A DNA stretch of 64,000 nt from Acidobacteriota bacterium (lineage in GTDB: Bacteria > Acidobacteriota > Terriglobia > Terriglobales > Acidobacteriaceae): contig JAJZBZ010000005.1 in assembly GCA_021846275.1 (NCBI GenBank), forward strand, positions 1 through 64,000. The letters run 5' to 3'. Within the stretch, counting starts at the first letter, position 1. The number at the start of each line of letters is the position of its first letter. This document shows, piece after piece, positions 37,543-45,964 of this stretch. The translations under genes and the position numbers were made by a program. Below the pieces are notes generated by a model that saw nothing but the letters and a program-made list of their open reading frames with translations, had not been told where the DNA came from and made no database searches.

Positions 37543-38454
37543 ATGACGATGAATGGCCGTATGGAGTGCGAATTTTCCCTGCTGCGGTATGTGCCGGACC
37601 CGGTGCGCAATGAGTTTGTGCATATCGGGGTACTGCTGCGCGCGGCGAGTGGGGCGAGTGCTGTTGGCCCGCGGCGCGTGATCGGGGTGAAGTTTACGGC
37701 GGACTGGCGTCGGGTGCGGTGTCTCGATCCGGAGGCGGATACGGAGATGCTGGAGGCGCTCGAAGCCGAACTGCGACGACGGTTTTTGGCGGAGTCGGAA
37801 TCCGCGACGGAGGGGAATCTGATGCACGTGCTGGAGGATTCGTTTTCCAACTGCGTGCAGATGAGCGAGTCGCGTGGGTATCTGGCCGAGAGTGTCGAGG
37901 CCGGGATTGAGGAGCTGATGCGGCTCTATGTGGAGCCGCAGCGGCGCGAGCGGTTGAGCCGGGCCAGCGGCCGGGCGGCGATTCAGGGCGCGATGCGCGG
38001 GGAGTTTGAGCGTGTGGGCGTGTGGGATCTGATGCGGAAGCGGATTCCGGCCTCGCAGTATACGCGGCCGGGCGATCCGCTGCGGCTGGATTGCGGCTAT
38101 CGCGCGGGCGCGAACGGGAGCAGCCTGGTGAGGATCTTTCACGCGGTGAGCCTGGAGCATCTGGGCGGCGCGGGCGGCGGGATGGGTGTGGAGATGGCCA
38201 AGGTGCTGGCGTTTTCCGCCGCTGGCCTGCGGGCAGGAGTGGAGCGCGTCGAACACGCGGCGCTGGAGCTGACGGCGGTGGTCGAGCCGTGGACGAAGTT
38301 TGCCGCGCGGAAGGCGCAGGACGAGGATTTCGCCGATCGCGAAGGCGCGTATCGGTTTGCCGTGGAGACGATGGAGGAGCATGCGATTCGCGTGCGCACG
38401 ACGACGGAGCTGGCGGCCCTGGCGGAGACGGCGCGCGTGGAGTTGAGGGTGTGA
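37543..38454 (+). CDS. DUF3037 domain protein
   Basis: This 303-residue protein has the DUF3037 family start (MECEFSLLRYVPDPVRNEFV, then HIGVLLRA). The rest is mixed alpha/beta, with VGVWDLMRKRIPASQYTRPG and a Gly-rich AGGGMGVEMAK stretch. Its function is unknown; the family is commonly encoded beside HipA-like kinases, as here. No membrane segment or signal is visible. A heptamer array begins at its stop codon and a strong terminator follows, so the HipA-like/DUF3037 pair may be a transcription unit of its own inside the virion module. Confidence 0.78.
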   Translation: MTMNGRMECEFSLLRYVPDPVRNEFVHIGVLLRAASGASAVGPRRVIGVKFTADWRRVRCLDPEADTEMLEALEAELRRRFLAESESATEGNLMHVLEDSFSNCVQMSESRGYLAESVEAGIEELMRLYVEPQRRERLSRASGRAAIQGAMRGEFERVGVWDLMRKRIPASQYTRPGDPLRLDCGYRAGANGSSLVRIFHAVSLEHLGGAGGGMGVEMAKVLAFSAAGLRAGVERVEHAALELTAVVEPWTKFAARKAQDEDFADREGAYRFAVETMEEHAIRVRTTTELAALAETARVELRV

Positions 38455-38672
38455 CAGGGGTCAGTCGTCAGGGGTCGGTGGTCAGGGGTTAGTGGTCAGT
38501 CGTCAGGCTTGATGGTGAATGGCTGCTGACAACCGATTCCTGACGACTTGCTGCTGACAGGCAGATTGGGAATGACAACAGGAAAGGCAACAGCAACGGT
38601 TAAGGCAACAGCGCAGGCGAGGGTCAAGGCAGTGGTGTTACTGATCCCTGACGACTGACTGCTGACAACTTG
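38455..38672. repeat. Compound heptamer arrays with partial family B element
   Basis: GTCAGNN units begin right after the DUF3037 stop. Complementary CTGACNN units occupy about 38522-38557. A decayed family B element (GGGAATGACAACAGGAAAGGCAAC type) lies near 38572-38600, and a second CTGACNN array ends near 38670. Confidence 0.8.
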
Positions 38673-38682
38673 TAGCGTACGG

Positions 38683-38721
38683 AGCGGGCTTGGACATGGC
38701 GTCCAGGCCCGCTTTGTTTTT
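38683..38721 (+). terminator. Rho-independent terminator inside the virion module
   Basis: AGCGGGC-TTGGAC and GTCCAG-GCCCGCT form a long stem with a short loop, followed by TTGTTTTT. It separates the HipA-like/DUF3037 pair from the portal gene, which starts 64 bp later. Confidence 0.8.
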
Positions 38722-38784
38722 GGCGGCAGGCAGTGAAGCAATGAGCAACGGCGCGCGCAGTGCGCGGGAAGGGATGGAAAAGAC

Positions 38785-40086
38785 GTGAAGGCAACGGAGC
38801 AACTGCGGGCGATGTGGGAGGGATGGTTTGGTTCGGATGGGCGCGCGAGCGGCGGACGTGGAGCGCAGAAGCGGAGGGACGATGGGCTGGCCGAGCGGCG
38901 GACGATTGCCATGCCGACGATTGTCTCGCCATACGGATACGGCGCGGGGACGACATCGGCGATGCCGAAGCCGACGCAGATGAATCTGCGCCGGTTTGCC
39001 GAGACGCCGGTGGTGCGGCGCGCGATGAACGTGATCAAGGATCGGATTGTGGCGATGGACTGGCAGGTTCGCGTGCGGCGCGGAGCCAGCGAAGAGGAGA
39101 TTGGGCATGCGCGGCGGAAGGTGAGGGCGCTGCGAAGGATGCTGGAAGAGCCGAATGAGTCGGATAGTTTTCGCACGCTGCTGGAGCAGGTGATTGAGGA
39201 CGCGCTGACGGGCGGCTATGGGGCGATCGAGATGGAGCGCACGGACGATCCACACCGGCCGGCGATGTTGTGGGCGGTGGATGGATCGACGATTCGAGTG
39301 AATGCGAAGTGGAGCGGGGATGTGGAGGAGCCGCGCTACGAGCAGGTGCCGATGGGGCGCTCCGTGCAGGAGGCGATTCAACTGCGGGATGACCAGTTGC
39401 TGTATCTGCGGATGAATCCGAGGAGTTTTACGCCGTTTGGGCTGGGTCCGCTGGAGGTGGCGTTTGAGACGGTGAATGAGCTGCTGAGCGCGCATCGGTT
39501 TGCGGGCAAGCTGGCGGCGAATACGGTGGTGCAGTATGCGCTGTGGCTGAACGAGGCGACGCCGAGCCAGCATGAGCGGATCATTCGCTGGTGGCAGGAC
39601 GAGATTGAAGGCACGGGGCGCGTGCCGCTGATCTCAACCGAGCAGAAGCCGGAGGTACTGCGGTTTGCGCAGGGCACGGATGCGGATATGCGGTTGCAGT
39701 GGCAGACGTTTCTGATCCGGCTGATTGCCGATGCCTTCGGGCTGCCGCCACTGCTGCTGGGCCTCGAAGCGGATGTGAATCGGTCGACGGCGGCGGAGCT
39801 GACGGATGAGGCGTTTCGGTCGGCGATTGCGCCGCTGGCGCGGCGGGTGGAAGAGCATATCACGCGCGACATCTTCGGCAAATGCGTGGGCTGGCGCGAG
39901 TTTGAGTTCATCTTCAACGACCTGAGCGCGGCGGATGCGCAGACGGAGCTGGCGATGCAGGTGCAACTGTTGCAGGCCGGTGTGTTGACGGTGAATGAGG
40001 TGAGGGCGATGCGCGGGCTGAGTCCGCTGGAGCCGGGCGGGAAGGCTCCGCTGGCGGCCTCTGGATGCGGGCGCGACGACGGGTAG
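38785..40086 (+). CDS. Phage portal protein (HK97-like)
   Basis: This 433-residue portal subunit would form the 12-mer ring through which DNA enters the capsid. Typical segments are RFAETPVVRRAMNVIKDRIV, the loop PFGLGPLEVAFETVNELL (near 213), and DAFGLPPLLLGLEADVNRST (near 316). The C-terminus is helical and ends with NEVRAMRGLSPLEPGG. It starts at GTG 38785 after GGGATGGAA. The order terminase, portal, protease, capsid matches HK97-type tailed phages. Confidence 0.9.
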   Translation: MKATEQLRAMWEGWFGSDGRASGGRGAQKRRDDGLAERRTIAMPTIVSPYGYGAGTTSAMPKPTQMNLRRFAETPVVRRAMNVIKDRIVAMDWQVRVRRGASEEEIGHARRKVRALRRMLEEPNESDSFRTLLEQVIEDALTGGYGAIEMERTDDPHRPAMLWAVDGSTIRVNAKWSGDVEEPRYEQVPMGRSVQEAIQLRDDQLLYLRMNPRSFTPFGLGPLEVAFETVNELLSAHRFAGKLAANTVVQYALWLNEATPSQHERIIRWWQDEIEGTGRVPLISTEQKPEVLRFAQGTDADMRLQWQTFLIRLIADAFGLPPLLLGLEADVNRSTAAELTDEAFRSAIAPLARRVEEHITRDIFGKCVGWREFEFIFNDLSAADAQTELAMQVQLLQAGVLTVNEVRAMRGLSPLEPGGKAPLAASGCGRDDG

Positions 40087-40094
40087 TGGCGCGG

Positions 40095-40187
40095 AGTCAG
40101 GGGTCAGTTGTCAGGGATCAGTTGTCGGGGGTCAGTCGTCAGGGGGTCGCGGCGGTGCAATGCTGACGACTGATCCCTGACGACTTG
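40095..40187. repeat. Inverted heptamer arrays after portal
   Basis: GTCAGNN units begin about 10 bp after the portal stop, with complementary CTGACGA/CTGATCC units at about 40163-40185. The pattern matches the other gene-end arrays. Confidence 0.8.
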
Positions 40188-40221
40188 TTTGTGGGTGGTG
40201 AATCGGGACGGGGGAGGGTGA

Positions 40222-40722
40222 ATGCGACTGGATGCGATGTCAGTGAAGATTCCACCGGTGAAGGGGCATCCGAATCGGGTGCCGTTCGAGGGTGTGTTGA
40301 CGGTGGTGGATGTGGCGAGCGACAAGGCTCCGGCGGGCGCGCGCGGGCACAGGGTGGTGTTGACGCGCGTGGCGGCGGAGGCGGCGCTGCCGAGCCTGCT
40401 GGGGATGGCGGTGGATTACCGGCCGGGATGGGACGGGCACGATGCGAAGCGGAAGATCGGCGTGATTACGGATGCCGATTTCAGCGGGCGAAAGCTGGTG
40501 GTGAAGGGCTACCTGTATGCGCGGGATTTTCCGGAGGTGATGGAGTCGATGCGTCGGGCGAAGAGCGGCACGATGGGCATGAGCTATGAGCTGGCTGACG
40601 CGCAGGTGGCGGATATGCGCGCCGAAGTCTGGCGGCTGACGCGGGCGACGTTTACGGGCGCGGCGATTCTGCTGCGCGACAAGGCGGCGTACATGGAGAC
40701 GAGCTTCCGGCTGGCAAGCTGA
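40222..40722 (+). CDS. Prohead protease candidate
   Basis: The 166-residue protein fits an HK97-family maturation protease by position (between portal and capsid) and motifs. A beta domain (VLTVVDVASDKAP) precedes a histidine in GWDGHDAKRKIG (near 73) and the serine motif GTMGMSYELADA (near 118), followed by a C-terminal VWRLTRATFTGAAIL strand region. The His/Ser pair would be catalytic. It is compact, close to the minimal family size. A strong GGGGAGGG site precedes ATG 40222. Confidence 0.75.
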   Translation: MRLDAMSVKIPPVKGHPNRVPFEGVLTVVDVASDKAPAGARGHRVVLTRVAAEAALPSLLGMAVDYRPGWDGHDAKRKIGVITDADFSGRKLVVKGYLYARDFPEVMESMRRAKSGTMGMSYELADAQVADMRAEVWRLTRATFTGAAILLRDKAAYMETSFRLAS

Positions 40723-40788
40723 AAATTCCGCAAAGCCGGGCGGAGACAACATGGGAACCAGAACAAGGAAGGAACGAAAGGAGCAACG

Positions 40789-41199
40789 ATGAACAACGAA
40801 ATGATGGCGGAACGGCTGGAAGCAGCCGCAGCGGCGCTGGAGACGGGGCTGAACCGGATCGAGGAACGGCAACGGACGCTGACCGGCGCGCTGGAGCGCA
40901 TCTCGGCGACGGTGGATGGCGACGAGGCGATGGCCGATCGACTGTCGGCTGCCGAACACGAGATCGAGCGGCTGCGCGGGGAGCTGGCGCGCATTGAGGC
41001 TTCGACGGGCATACGCACGCCGCAGCCGCTGAAGTCGCTGCGGCAGACACTGCCGAATTCGACGGTGGAGATGCTGACGAAGAATGCGCTGTCGGACTCA
41101 GCCGTGGACCTGCAGAAGCTGGACGCGGCGATGAAAGGACTGAGCCTGGAGCAGCGCATTGCGGTGAAGAGCCAGTTGCGCCGCGCCGGTTCGCTGTAG
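40789..41199 (+). CDS. Coiled-coil scaffold candidate upstream of capsid
   Basis: The product has 136 residues. Residues about 1-70 form a heptad-rich coiled coil (LEAAAAALETGLNRIEERQR), and the C-terminal half is helical with no known motif. The gene lies between prohead protease and major capsid, with AAGGAGC before its ATG, so a scaffold or separate delta-domain role is likely. The capsid protein itself lacks a long N-terminal coiled coil, which supports this. Assignment is by position and structure only. Confidence 0.6.
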   Translation: MNNEMMAERLEAAAAALETGLNRIEERQRTLTGALERISATVDGDEAMADRLSAAEHEIERLRGELARIEASTGIRTPQPLKSLRQTLPNSTVEMLTKNALSDSAVDLQKLDAAMKGLSLEQRIAVKSQLRRAGSL

Positions 41200-41212
41200 G
41201 CGCTGCGCGCAG

Positions 41213-41284
41213 GGGACAGTGGTCAGGGATCAGTCGTCAGGGGTCGGTTGTTACTGACGACTGACGGCTTTGCAGTGACAGACA
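41213..41284. repeat. Inverted heptamer arrays before capsid gene
   Basis: GTCAGNN units start about 14 bp after the scaffold-candidate stop, followed by CTGACGA units at 41254-41270. The capsid gene starts 59 bp downstream. Confidence 0.75.
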
Positions 41285-41342
41285 GGATGGACGCGTGAAG
41301 GCGCGTCCCTAACCAGGCCCGGGATCGGGCGGAAAGAGCGTT

Positions 41343-42311
41343 ATGAACATCAGTTTTGCAGACATTCATGCGGCGGCCGATTACATCGGACCTGGAGCAA
41401 TTGAAATTCCCATGTACCAGACGGAGATTTTTGACATTTGTCAGAGATCGAATCCGTTTGGTCAGCGGATCAAGCAGGTTCCGGCGACGGGCCATCCGTC
41501 GCGGTTCTTCCAGGAGACGGCGATTCCGAGCGCGGGGACGGCGTCGTTTGTGAATCCGCGGGCGATTACGCCGACGGTGGTGAGTCCGACGCGCATCGAG
41601 ATGGCGGTGCCGCTGAAGGCGCTGGTGGCGCAGATGAACTACAACCTGTTCGACGTGGAGCTGGGCAATATGCAGCAGCAGTTCGCGTACCTGCAGGCGA
41701 AGGATCTGGCCGACACGGTGAGCGGATTGATGGTGGCTCACGATGTGGCGCTGTGGAACGGCAACGACACCAGCCTGTCGGCTCCGACGACGACCCAGTA
41801 CATGGGCGTGACGGCGCAGATCGTGGCAGGCGGCAATACGACGACGGTCTCGACGACGGAGTCGATTGTGAACGGGCTGAAGACGACGGTGGCGCAGATG
41901 GTGTCCAACAGCAACTATCGCGTGAGGCCGACGGCGATCTATGCCAATCCGGTGCTGCTGGACCTGATCGACCAGGAGATGAAGACGGAGTTCAACGTGG
42001 TGTTGCGGACGGATCACATTATCGGCGGCGTGACGGTGAAGATGCTGTCGACACAGGCGGGCGACCTGCCGCTGATTCCGGACTGGAGCCTCGGATATAC
42101 GGGCACTCCGGGTTCGGGCACGGCGGTGCTGCCGGCCTACATTGTGACCGAAGACCTGATCGAGTACCACTGGCTGGGCGATCCGGCTCCACGCATCTTC
42201 GAGCTGGGATTGCCGAATTCGCTCACGCTCCAGTACGTCGCCGTGAAATTCGGTGCCGTGGTGGTCAAGGGCGCAAACTTCGCTCACTACCAGGTGCTCA
42301 TCGACCGGTAA
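41343..42311 (+). CDS. Major capsid protein candidate
   Basis: This 322-residue protein is the best major capsid candidate. It has a mostly beta HK97-like layout with an N-arm, an E-loop region (VPATGHPSRFFQETAIPSAG, near 45-65) and a long helix (YNLFDVELGNMQQQFAYLQA, then KDLADTVSGLMVAHDVALWNG, near 100-140). The ending AVKFGAVVVKGANFAHYQVL is typical of phage coat proteins that bind particle surfaces. It follows the protease and scaffold genes and is followed directly by connector genes. No sequence motif defines capsid proteins, so this rests on fold pattern and order. A structured repeat array starts immediately after its stop. Confidence 0.75.
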   Translation: MNISFADIHAAADYIGPGAIEIPMYQTEIFDICQRSNPFGQRIKQVPATGHPSRFFQETAIPSAGTASFVNPRAITPTVVSPTRIEMAVPLKALVAQMNYNLFDVELGNMQQQFAYLQAKDLADTVSGLMVAHDVALWNGNDTSLSAPTTTQYMGVTAQIVAGGNTTTVSTTESIVNGLKTTVAQMVSNSNYRVRPTAIYANPVLLDLIDQEMKTEFNVVLRTDHIIGGVTVKMLSTQAGDLPLIPDWSLGYTGTPGSGTAVLPAYIVTEDLIEYHWLGDPAPRIFELGLPNSLTLQYVAVKFGAVVVKGANFAHYQVLIDR

Positions 42312-42588
42312 GCATTGCATGCAGCAGCCACTGCGTGGGGCAGCCGCGCGCGTTGCGCGCCACGAAGGATTGTGGCGCTCGCGATGCTCGCGGCATTGCA
42401 TGCAGCAGCCGCGACCTTCGGTCGCCATGGACTTTCGTGGCGCTTCCGTTGGTCGGCATTGCATGCAGCAGCCGCGACCTTCGGTCGCCACGGACTTTCG
42501 TGGTGCTCCCGTTGGTCGGCATTGCATGCAGCAGCCGCGACCTTCGGTCGCCATGGACTTTCGTGGCGCTTCCGTTGGTCGCGTGCTG
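42312..42588 (+). repeat. Tandem array of structured family C repeat
   Basis: Four units begin with GCATTGCATGC. The first (42312-42392) is an 81-bp variant. Units 2-4 (42393, 42456, 42519) are 63 bp each and almost identical. The array begins at the base after the capsid stop codon. Each unit contains the hairpin GCGACC-TTC-GGTCGC; the first has GCGCGC-GTT-GCGCGC instead. There are no spacers, so it is not CRISPR. Confidence 0.92.
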
Positions 42589-42629
42589 GCTGCGGTGGTG
42601 GTTGATGGGAAAACACGTGGGCCATGAAG

Positions 42630-42734
42630 GGGTCAGTCGTCAGGGGTCAGGGGTCAGCGGACAGGGGATCAGCGATGCGATTGCCGGGAGCTGACAACTG
42701 ATTCCTGATCCCTGACGACTGACGCTGACAACTG
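42630..42734. repeat. Inverted heptamer arrays before connector gene
   Basis: GTCAGNN units at 42630-42670 and CTGACNN units at 42691-42734 flank an unrelated 20-bp centre. The connector gene starts 41 bp later. Confidence 0.8.
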
Positions 42735-42774
42735 GTGCTTGTGAGCGAAATGCGGGAGCGGAAAGGACTGAGGG

Positions 42775-43398
42775 ATGGCGTATCTGTTGCCTACGGATTA
42801 CACGAATTTTGGATTGCCGGCGGGGACGAGTGCGGATTGGGTGACGGCGGCGACGGCGCTGATCAACTCGTACTGTCGCAGGCCGGACATCAACATTACG
42901 CAGTACACGGAGCGTTCGCGGATTGTGAGCGGTTCGCAGACGGTGATGCTGAGTTATCTGCCGCTGGCGCCGCTGGCGCCGGCGACGAGTCCACTGGTGT
43001 CGATGCAGGGCAAGTATGCGTGGCCGCGCAGGGGCGATCTTCCTGTTGTCCCGCTGCTGGATGCGGCGCTTGCGTTTTCGCTGCCCGGGGAGTGGTCGAC
43101 GATTGATCCGACGACGGTGGATTTTGACCCGAATACGGGGATATTGACGCTGCCGTGGAACCTGATGGGTCTGCCGTACAACGAGGTTGAGGTGACGTAT
43201 ACGGCGGGGCTGGCGGTGATTGGCAACGACATCATGACGGCGTGCGCGCAGATTGTGAAGAATGCGCAGGCGCAGCCTTCGCTGAATGTGCAGCGGTCGC
43301 GGGTGGACACGATGTGGTTGCAGTACTTCGGAACGACGCTGATTGACCAGACGGTGCAGGCGCTGTTGCAGCCCTACATCGCGACCAGGCTGGGGTGA
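42775..43398 (+). CDS. Head-tail connector protein candidate
   Basis: The product has 207 residues. It begins with YLLPTDYTNFGLPAGTSADW followed by a helix (VTAATALINSYCRRPDIN), a pattern seen in gp6-like head-tail connectors that dock under the portal. A beta domain with repeated TVDFDPNTGILTL follows and the C-terminus is helical. The gene follows the capsid and overlaps the next gene by 4 bp (GTGA), so they are coupled. Confidence 0.68.
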   Translation: MAYLLPTDYTNFGLPAGTSADWVTAATALINSYCRRPDINITQYTERSRIVSGSQTVMLSYLPLAPLAPATSPLVSMQGKYAWPRRGDLPVVPLLDAALAFSLPGEWSTIDPTTVDFDPNTGILTLPWNLMGLPYNEVEVTYTAGLAVIGNDIMTACAQIVKNAQAQPSLNVQRSRVDTMWLQYFGTTLIDQTVQALLQPYIATRLG

Positions 43399-43403
43399 CG
43401 ACG

Positions 43404-43838
43404 ATGAGCGACACGGCATCACGAGAGGGGACGGCGATACCGCAGATGCTGACGGACGCGATTCTGCGGACGGTGGCGGGAACGACGGCGTATTTGCAGG
43501 TGACGGGTGTGAATCCGGACACCGAGCAGAGCGAAGTGGGACTGGTGGCGAACAACTTCCAGCAGGTGGCGATTTCGCCGGTGATGATGCGGAAGCTGCC
43601 GCCGACGTGGCAGGAAGGGAATATGTCGCGCTGGGAGATGATGCTGTCGGCGACGAGCGTGCAGGCGCAGGTGGCGTCGATGAATCTCAGTTCGGCGCAG
43701 AGCCTGTTTGCGATGACGCTATCGGTTTCGATGGCCGGGCAGAGCTACCTGATCGAGTCGATTGGCGAGAACGAGGCGATGGGGACGGTGTATCTGTATC
43801 GGCTGCTGGTGCGGGAGGCTGGCGCGGAAGCGCTGTGA
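43404..43838 (+). CDS. Small virion protein of unknown role
   Basis: The product has 144 residues from ATG 43404 (GTG 43395, which overlaps the upstream stop, would add three). It is alpha/beta with an Ala/Thr-rich first helix and strands such as TAYLQVTGVNPDTEQSEVGL, without a known motif. It lies between a connector and other small head/tail genes, so a head-completion or neck role is likely from position. A perfect 12-bp inverted repeat overlaps its stop. Confidence 0.55.
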   Translation: MSDTASREGTAIPQMLTDAILRTVAGTTAYLQVTGVNPDTEQSEVGLVANNFQQVAISPVMMRKLPPTWQEGNMSRWEMMLSATSVQAQVASMNLSSAQSLFAMTLSVSMAGQSYLIESIGENEAMGTVYLYRLLVREAGAEAL

Positions 43839-43867
43839 GCAAGGCGGCGCGTGAGCGCCGCCTTGCT
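43838..43867 (+). other. Perfect 12-bp stem-loop at a gene end
   Basis: AGCAAGGCGGCG and CGCCGCCTTGCT pair perfectly around the loop CGTGAG. The stem begins in the stop codon of the small virion gene. No T run follows, so this is more likely an mRNA 3'-end stabiliser or processing site than an intrinsic terminator. Confidence 0.8.
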
Positions 43868-43964
43868 CAGGGGTCAGTTGTCAGGGGTCAGGGATCAGGT
43901 CTGTTTTGTTGCTGACGACTGACTACTGACTACGGACGGCTGACTACGGACTACGGACGACTGA
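43868..43964. repeat. Inverted heptamer arrays before a virion gene
   Basis: GTCAGNN units follow the stem-loop directly (43869-43898). CTGACTA/CTGACGG and related CGGACTA units fill 43911-43964. The latter show drift of the heptamer from CTGACNN to CGGACNN. Confidence 0.8.
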
Positions 43965-43990
43965 GATGAGAGAGGCTGGGGAGTGGGACG

Positions 43991-44503
43991 ATGCAGAATG
44001 CGAAGGATTCGTTTTATATCGCGATGCGGACGCGGTTGCAGGCGATCAATCCGCAGCGAACGATTTTGCTGCGGTCGGCGGTGAGGCCGGGGATATTGGT
44101 GGAAGAGGCCGAGGCTCCGTTTGCGCAGCCGCCGACGGGGACGGCGTATCCGCTGATGCCGACGGATGTGTTTGTGTTGCGGTGGATGGCGCTGGCGGTG
44201 GATATGGACCAGTCTCTGCCGCTGATTGCGGCCGAGTGCGAGGTGATGTATTCGACGCTGGGGACGCAGACGTTTGGCGGGTTGGATCGCGGTCGTGCGA
44301 TGACGGAGATGGACCTGGAGCTGATGGAGATGATGTCGCCGTTTCAGACGCCGAAGTTCAACTACGCCGTCTCGCCGCCGCAGCAGATGCTGACGCAGGT
44401 GTTCTGGGATGAGCCGGTGTATACGGCGATGGTGGTGCAGCGGGACAGGCTGATGCGGTCGGCGCGAGTGATGGTGTACAGCTACCAGGAAGCGGGTGAG
44501 TGA
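43991..44503 (+). CDS. Virion protein candidate (tail completion)
   Basis: The product has 170 residues. The opening MQNAKDSFYIAMRTRLQAIN, then a central beta region (GTAYPLMPTDVFVLRWMALA), resembles minor tail/closure proteins by length and place, but no motif is recognised. It overlaps the following gene by 4 bp (GTGA), so the pair is translationally coupled. Confidence 0.55.
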   Translation: MQNAKDSFYIAMRTRLQAINPQRTILLRSAVRPGILVEEAEAPFAQPPTGTAYPLMPTDVFVLRWMALAVDMDQSLPLIAAECEVMYSTLGTQTFGGLDRGRAMTEMDLELMEMMSPFQTPKFNYAVSPPQQMLTQVFWDEPVYTAMVVQRDRLMRSARVMVYSYQEAGE

Positions 44504-44505
44504 GG

Positions 44506-45534
44506 ATGGCGACAGCGAGCACGTATTGGGCGGCGGCGCCGGTGGTGCGGCGGGTGCGGGCGTACTTCGCGCCAGTGAATCGGACGGCAGGGACACCGAT
44601 GCTGTTCGACGCGTCGGAGCAGGGGGCGTTCAATCTGAACGCTCCTCCGGCGCCGTGGATTTCGCTGGGGTGGATACGGGATTTTGTGAGGAAGCCGATG
44701 GGCAAGCTGGTGCCGGTGGTGACGGGGATGCCGCCGACGGTGCTGGAGCAGAGCTGGGAGCTGCTGGATGCGCAGGTTTCGTTTCAGTTTCTGAGCTGGA
44801 CGAAGCTGACGATGGCGCTGGCGGCGGCGAGCCAGCATATGAACCTGCTGCTGCCGATGTCGGGCGCGACGGCCTCACCGGATGGAGCGACGGCGGTGCC
44901 GGCGGTGACCGTGGAGCCGGGCGGGACGGCGACGTTTCTGCCGATGGCGCAGGCGGATGCGGCGACGTTTACGGCGGGTCAGATGGTGGCCGTCGATGTC
45001 GATTACACGGGGCAGACGGGGTTTGTGGGTTCGGGGGTGAGCGGGTCGTATGTGAAGACGGCGCTGACGGATGTGAACTACATTCGGCGGGTGACGTATA
45101 ACGTGGCGCGGATTGAAGAGGTGACGACGGCGGGGCTGCAACTGGCGGAGCCGCTGATTGCCGGAGCACCGGCGACGGGGATGAAGGCGCAGGCGCTGCT
45201 GGGGTTTGTGGATCGCGAGGGCGGAACGTTCTTTCCGGAGTGGTCGGGATTGTTTGTGCTGGAGGGCAGCCAGGGCGAGCGGATTTTTTATTTCTACCCG
45301 AGGTTGCAGCCTGTGGTGGGATCGACGGAGAAGCCGCTGGTGCCGTCAAAGCCGACACCGCTGGAGGTGGAGGAGCGGTTGAAGCCGGTGGTGGTGACGC
45401 CGAAGTACCAGGGGACGCTGGAACAGATGCCGCTGACGGCGCTGTGCCGGGCGCTGCCGATTACGGATCCGCTGGATGGGGAGCTGGTGCTTTGCTACAG
45501 GAGCTTTTTGCCGGCGGGGAATGCGCTGATTTGA
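44506..45534 (+). CDS. Tail tube/virion structural protein candidate
   Basis: The product has 342 residues from ATG 44506 (GTG 44500 overlaps the previous stop and is an alternative). It is beta-rich with long non-repetitive strands (FNLNAPPAPWISLGWIRDFV, VTVEPGGTATFLPMAQADAA). It also has repeated VDREGGTFFPEWSGLFVLEG-like segments and a Pro-rich hinge KPTPLEVEERLKPVVV. The pattern suits a tail tube or other structural protein. No family can be named. Confidence 0.55.
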   Translation: MATASTYWAAAPVVRRVRAYFAPVNRTAGTPMLFDASEQGAFNLNAPPAPWISLGWIRDFVRKPMGKLVPVVTGMPPTVLEQSWELLDAQVSFQFLSWTKLTMALAAASQHMNLLLPMSGATASPDGATAVPAVTVEPGGTATFLPMAQADAATFTAGQMVAVDVDYTGQTGFVGSGVSGSYVKTALTDVNYIRRVTYNVARIEEVTTAGLQLAEPLIAGAPATGMKAQALLGFVDREGGTFFPEWSGLFVLEGSQGERIFYFYPRLQPVVGSTEKPLVPSKPTPLEVEERLKPVVVTPKYQGTLEQMPLTALCRALPITDPLDGELVLCYRSFLPAGNALI

Positions 45535-45935
45535 GTCGTCAGGGGTCAGGGGTCAGGGGTCAGTGGTCAGAGGTCAGGGGTCAGTCGTGTCGTCGCTGAT
45601 GACCCGAGGACTTGTTTCTGACGGCTGACGGCTGAAAAGCAGATTCCCTGCGGGAATGACAACCAAGAAAAGCATTGCATGCGGCAGCCGCGCGCTTTGC
45701 GCGCCACGGACGGTTGTGGCACTCCCGCTGGTCGCGGGTGGGCGCTTGCTGAGGCTGATGGGAACAGCAGATTCCCTTCGGGAATGACAACAGGAAAAGC
45801 AACGGCAAACACAACAGCAAAGGCAAAAACTACGGAAAAGCCAAGGCAAGTGCAAGGTCTTTGCTGACGACTGACGACTGGTGACTGACGACTGGTGACT
45901 GACGGCTGGTGACTGACGGCTGGTGACTGATGGAA
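45535..45935. repeat. Composite repeat cluster (families A, B, C)
   Basis: Heptamer units start right after the stop at 45534 and run to about 45630. Family B with TTCCC-TGC-GGGAA is at about 45640-45672. A family C unit (GCATTGCATGC, hairpin GCGCGC-TTT-GCGCGC) begins at 45674. A second family B element with TTCCC-TTC-GGGAA is at about 45767-45800. An AGCAAC/GGCAAA-rich tail follows, then CTGACNN units to about 45935. Confidence 0.9.
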
Positions 45936-45964
45936 CGCGAGATGGGGTGGAGGAGCGCGCGGCG

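Noticed and set aside
42312-42588. Regular 63-bp units that might be a CRISPR array
   Set aside because: Units abut without unique spacers, are longer than CRISPR repeats and have relatives scattered singly elsewhere. No cas genes are present.
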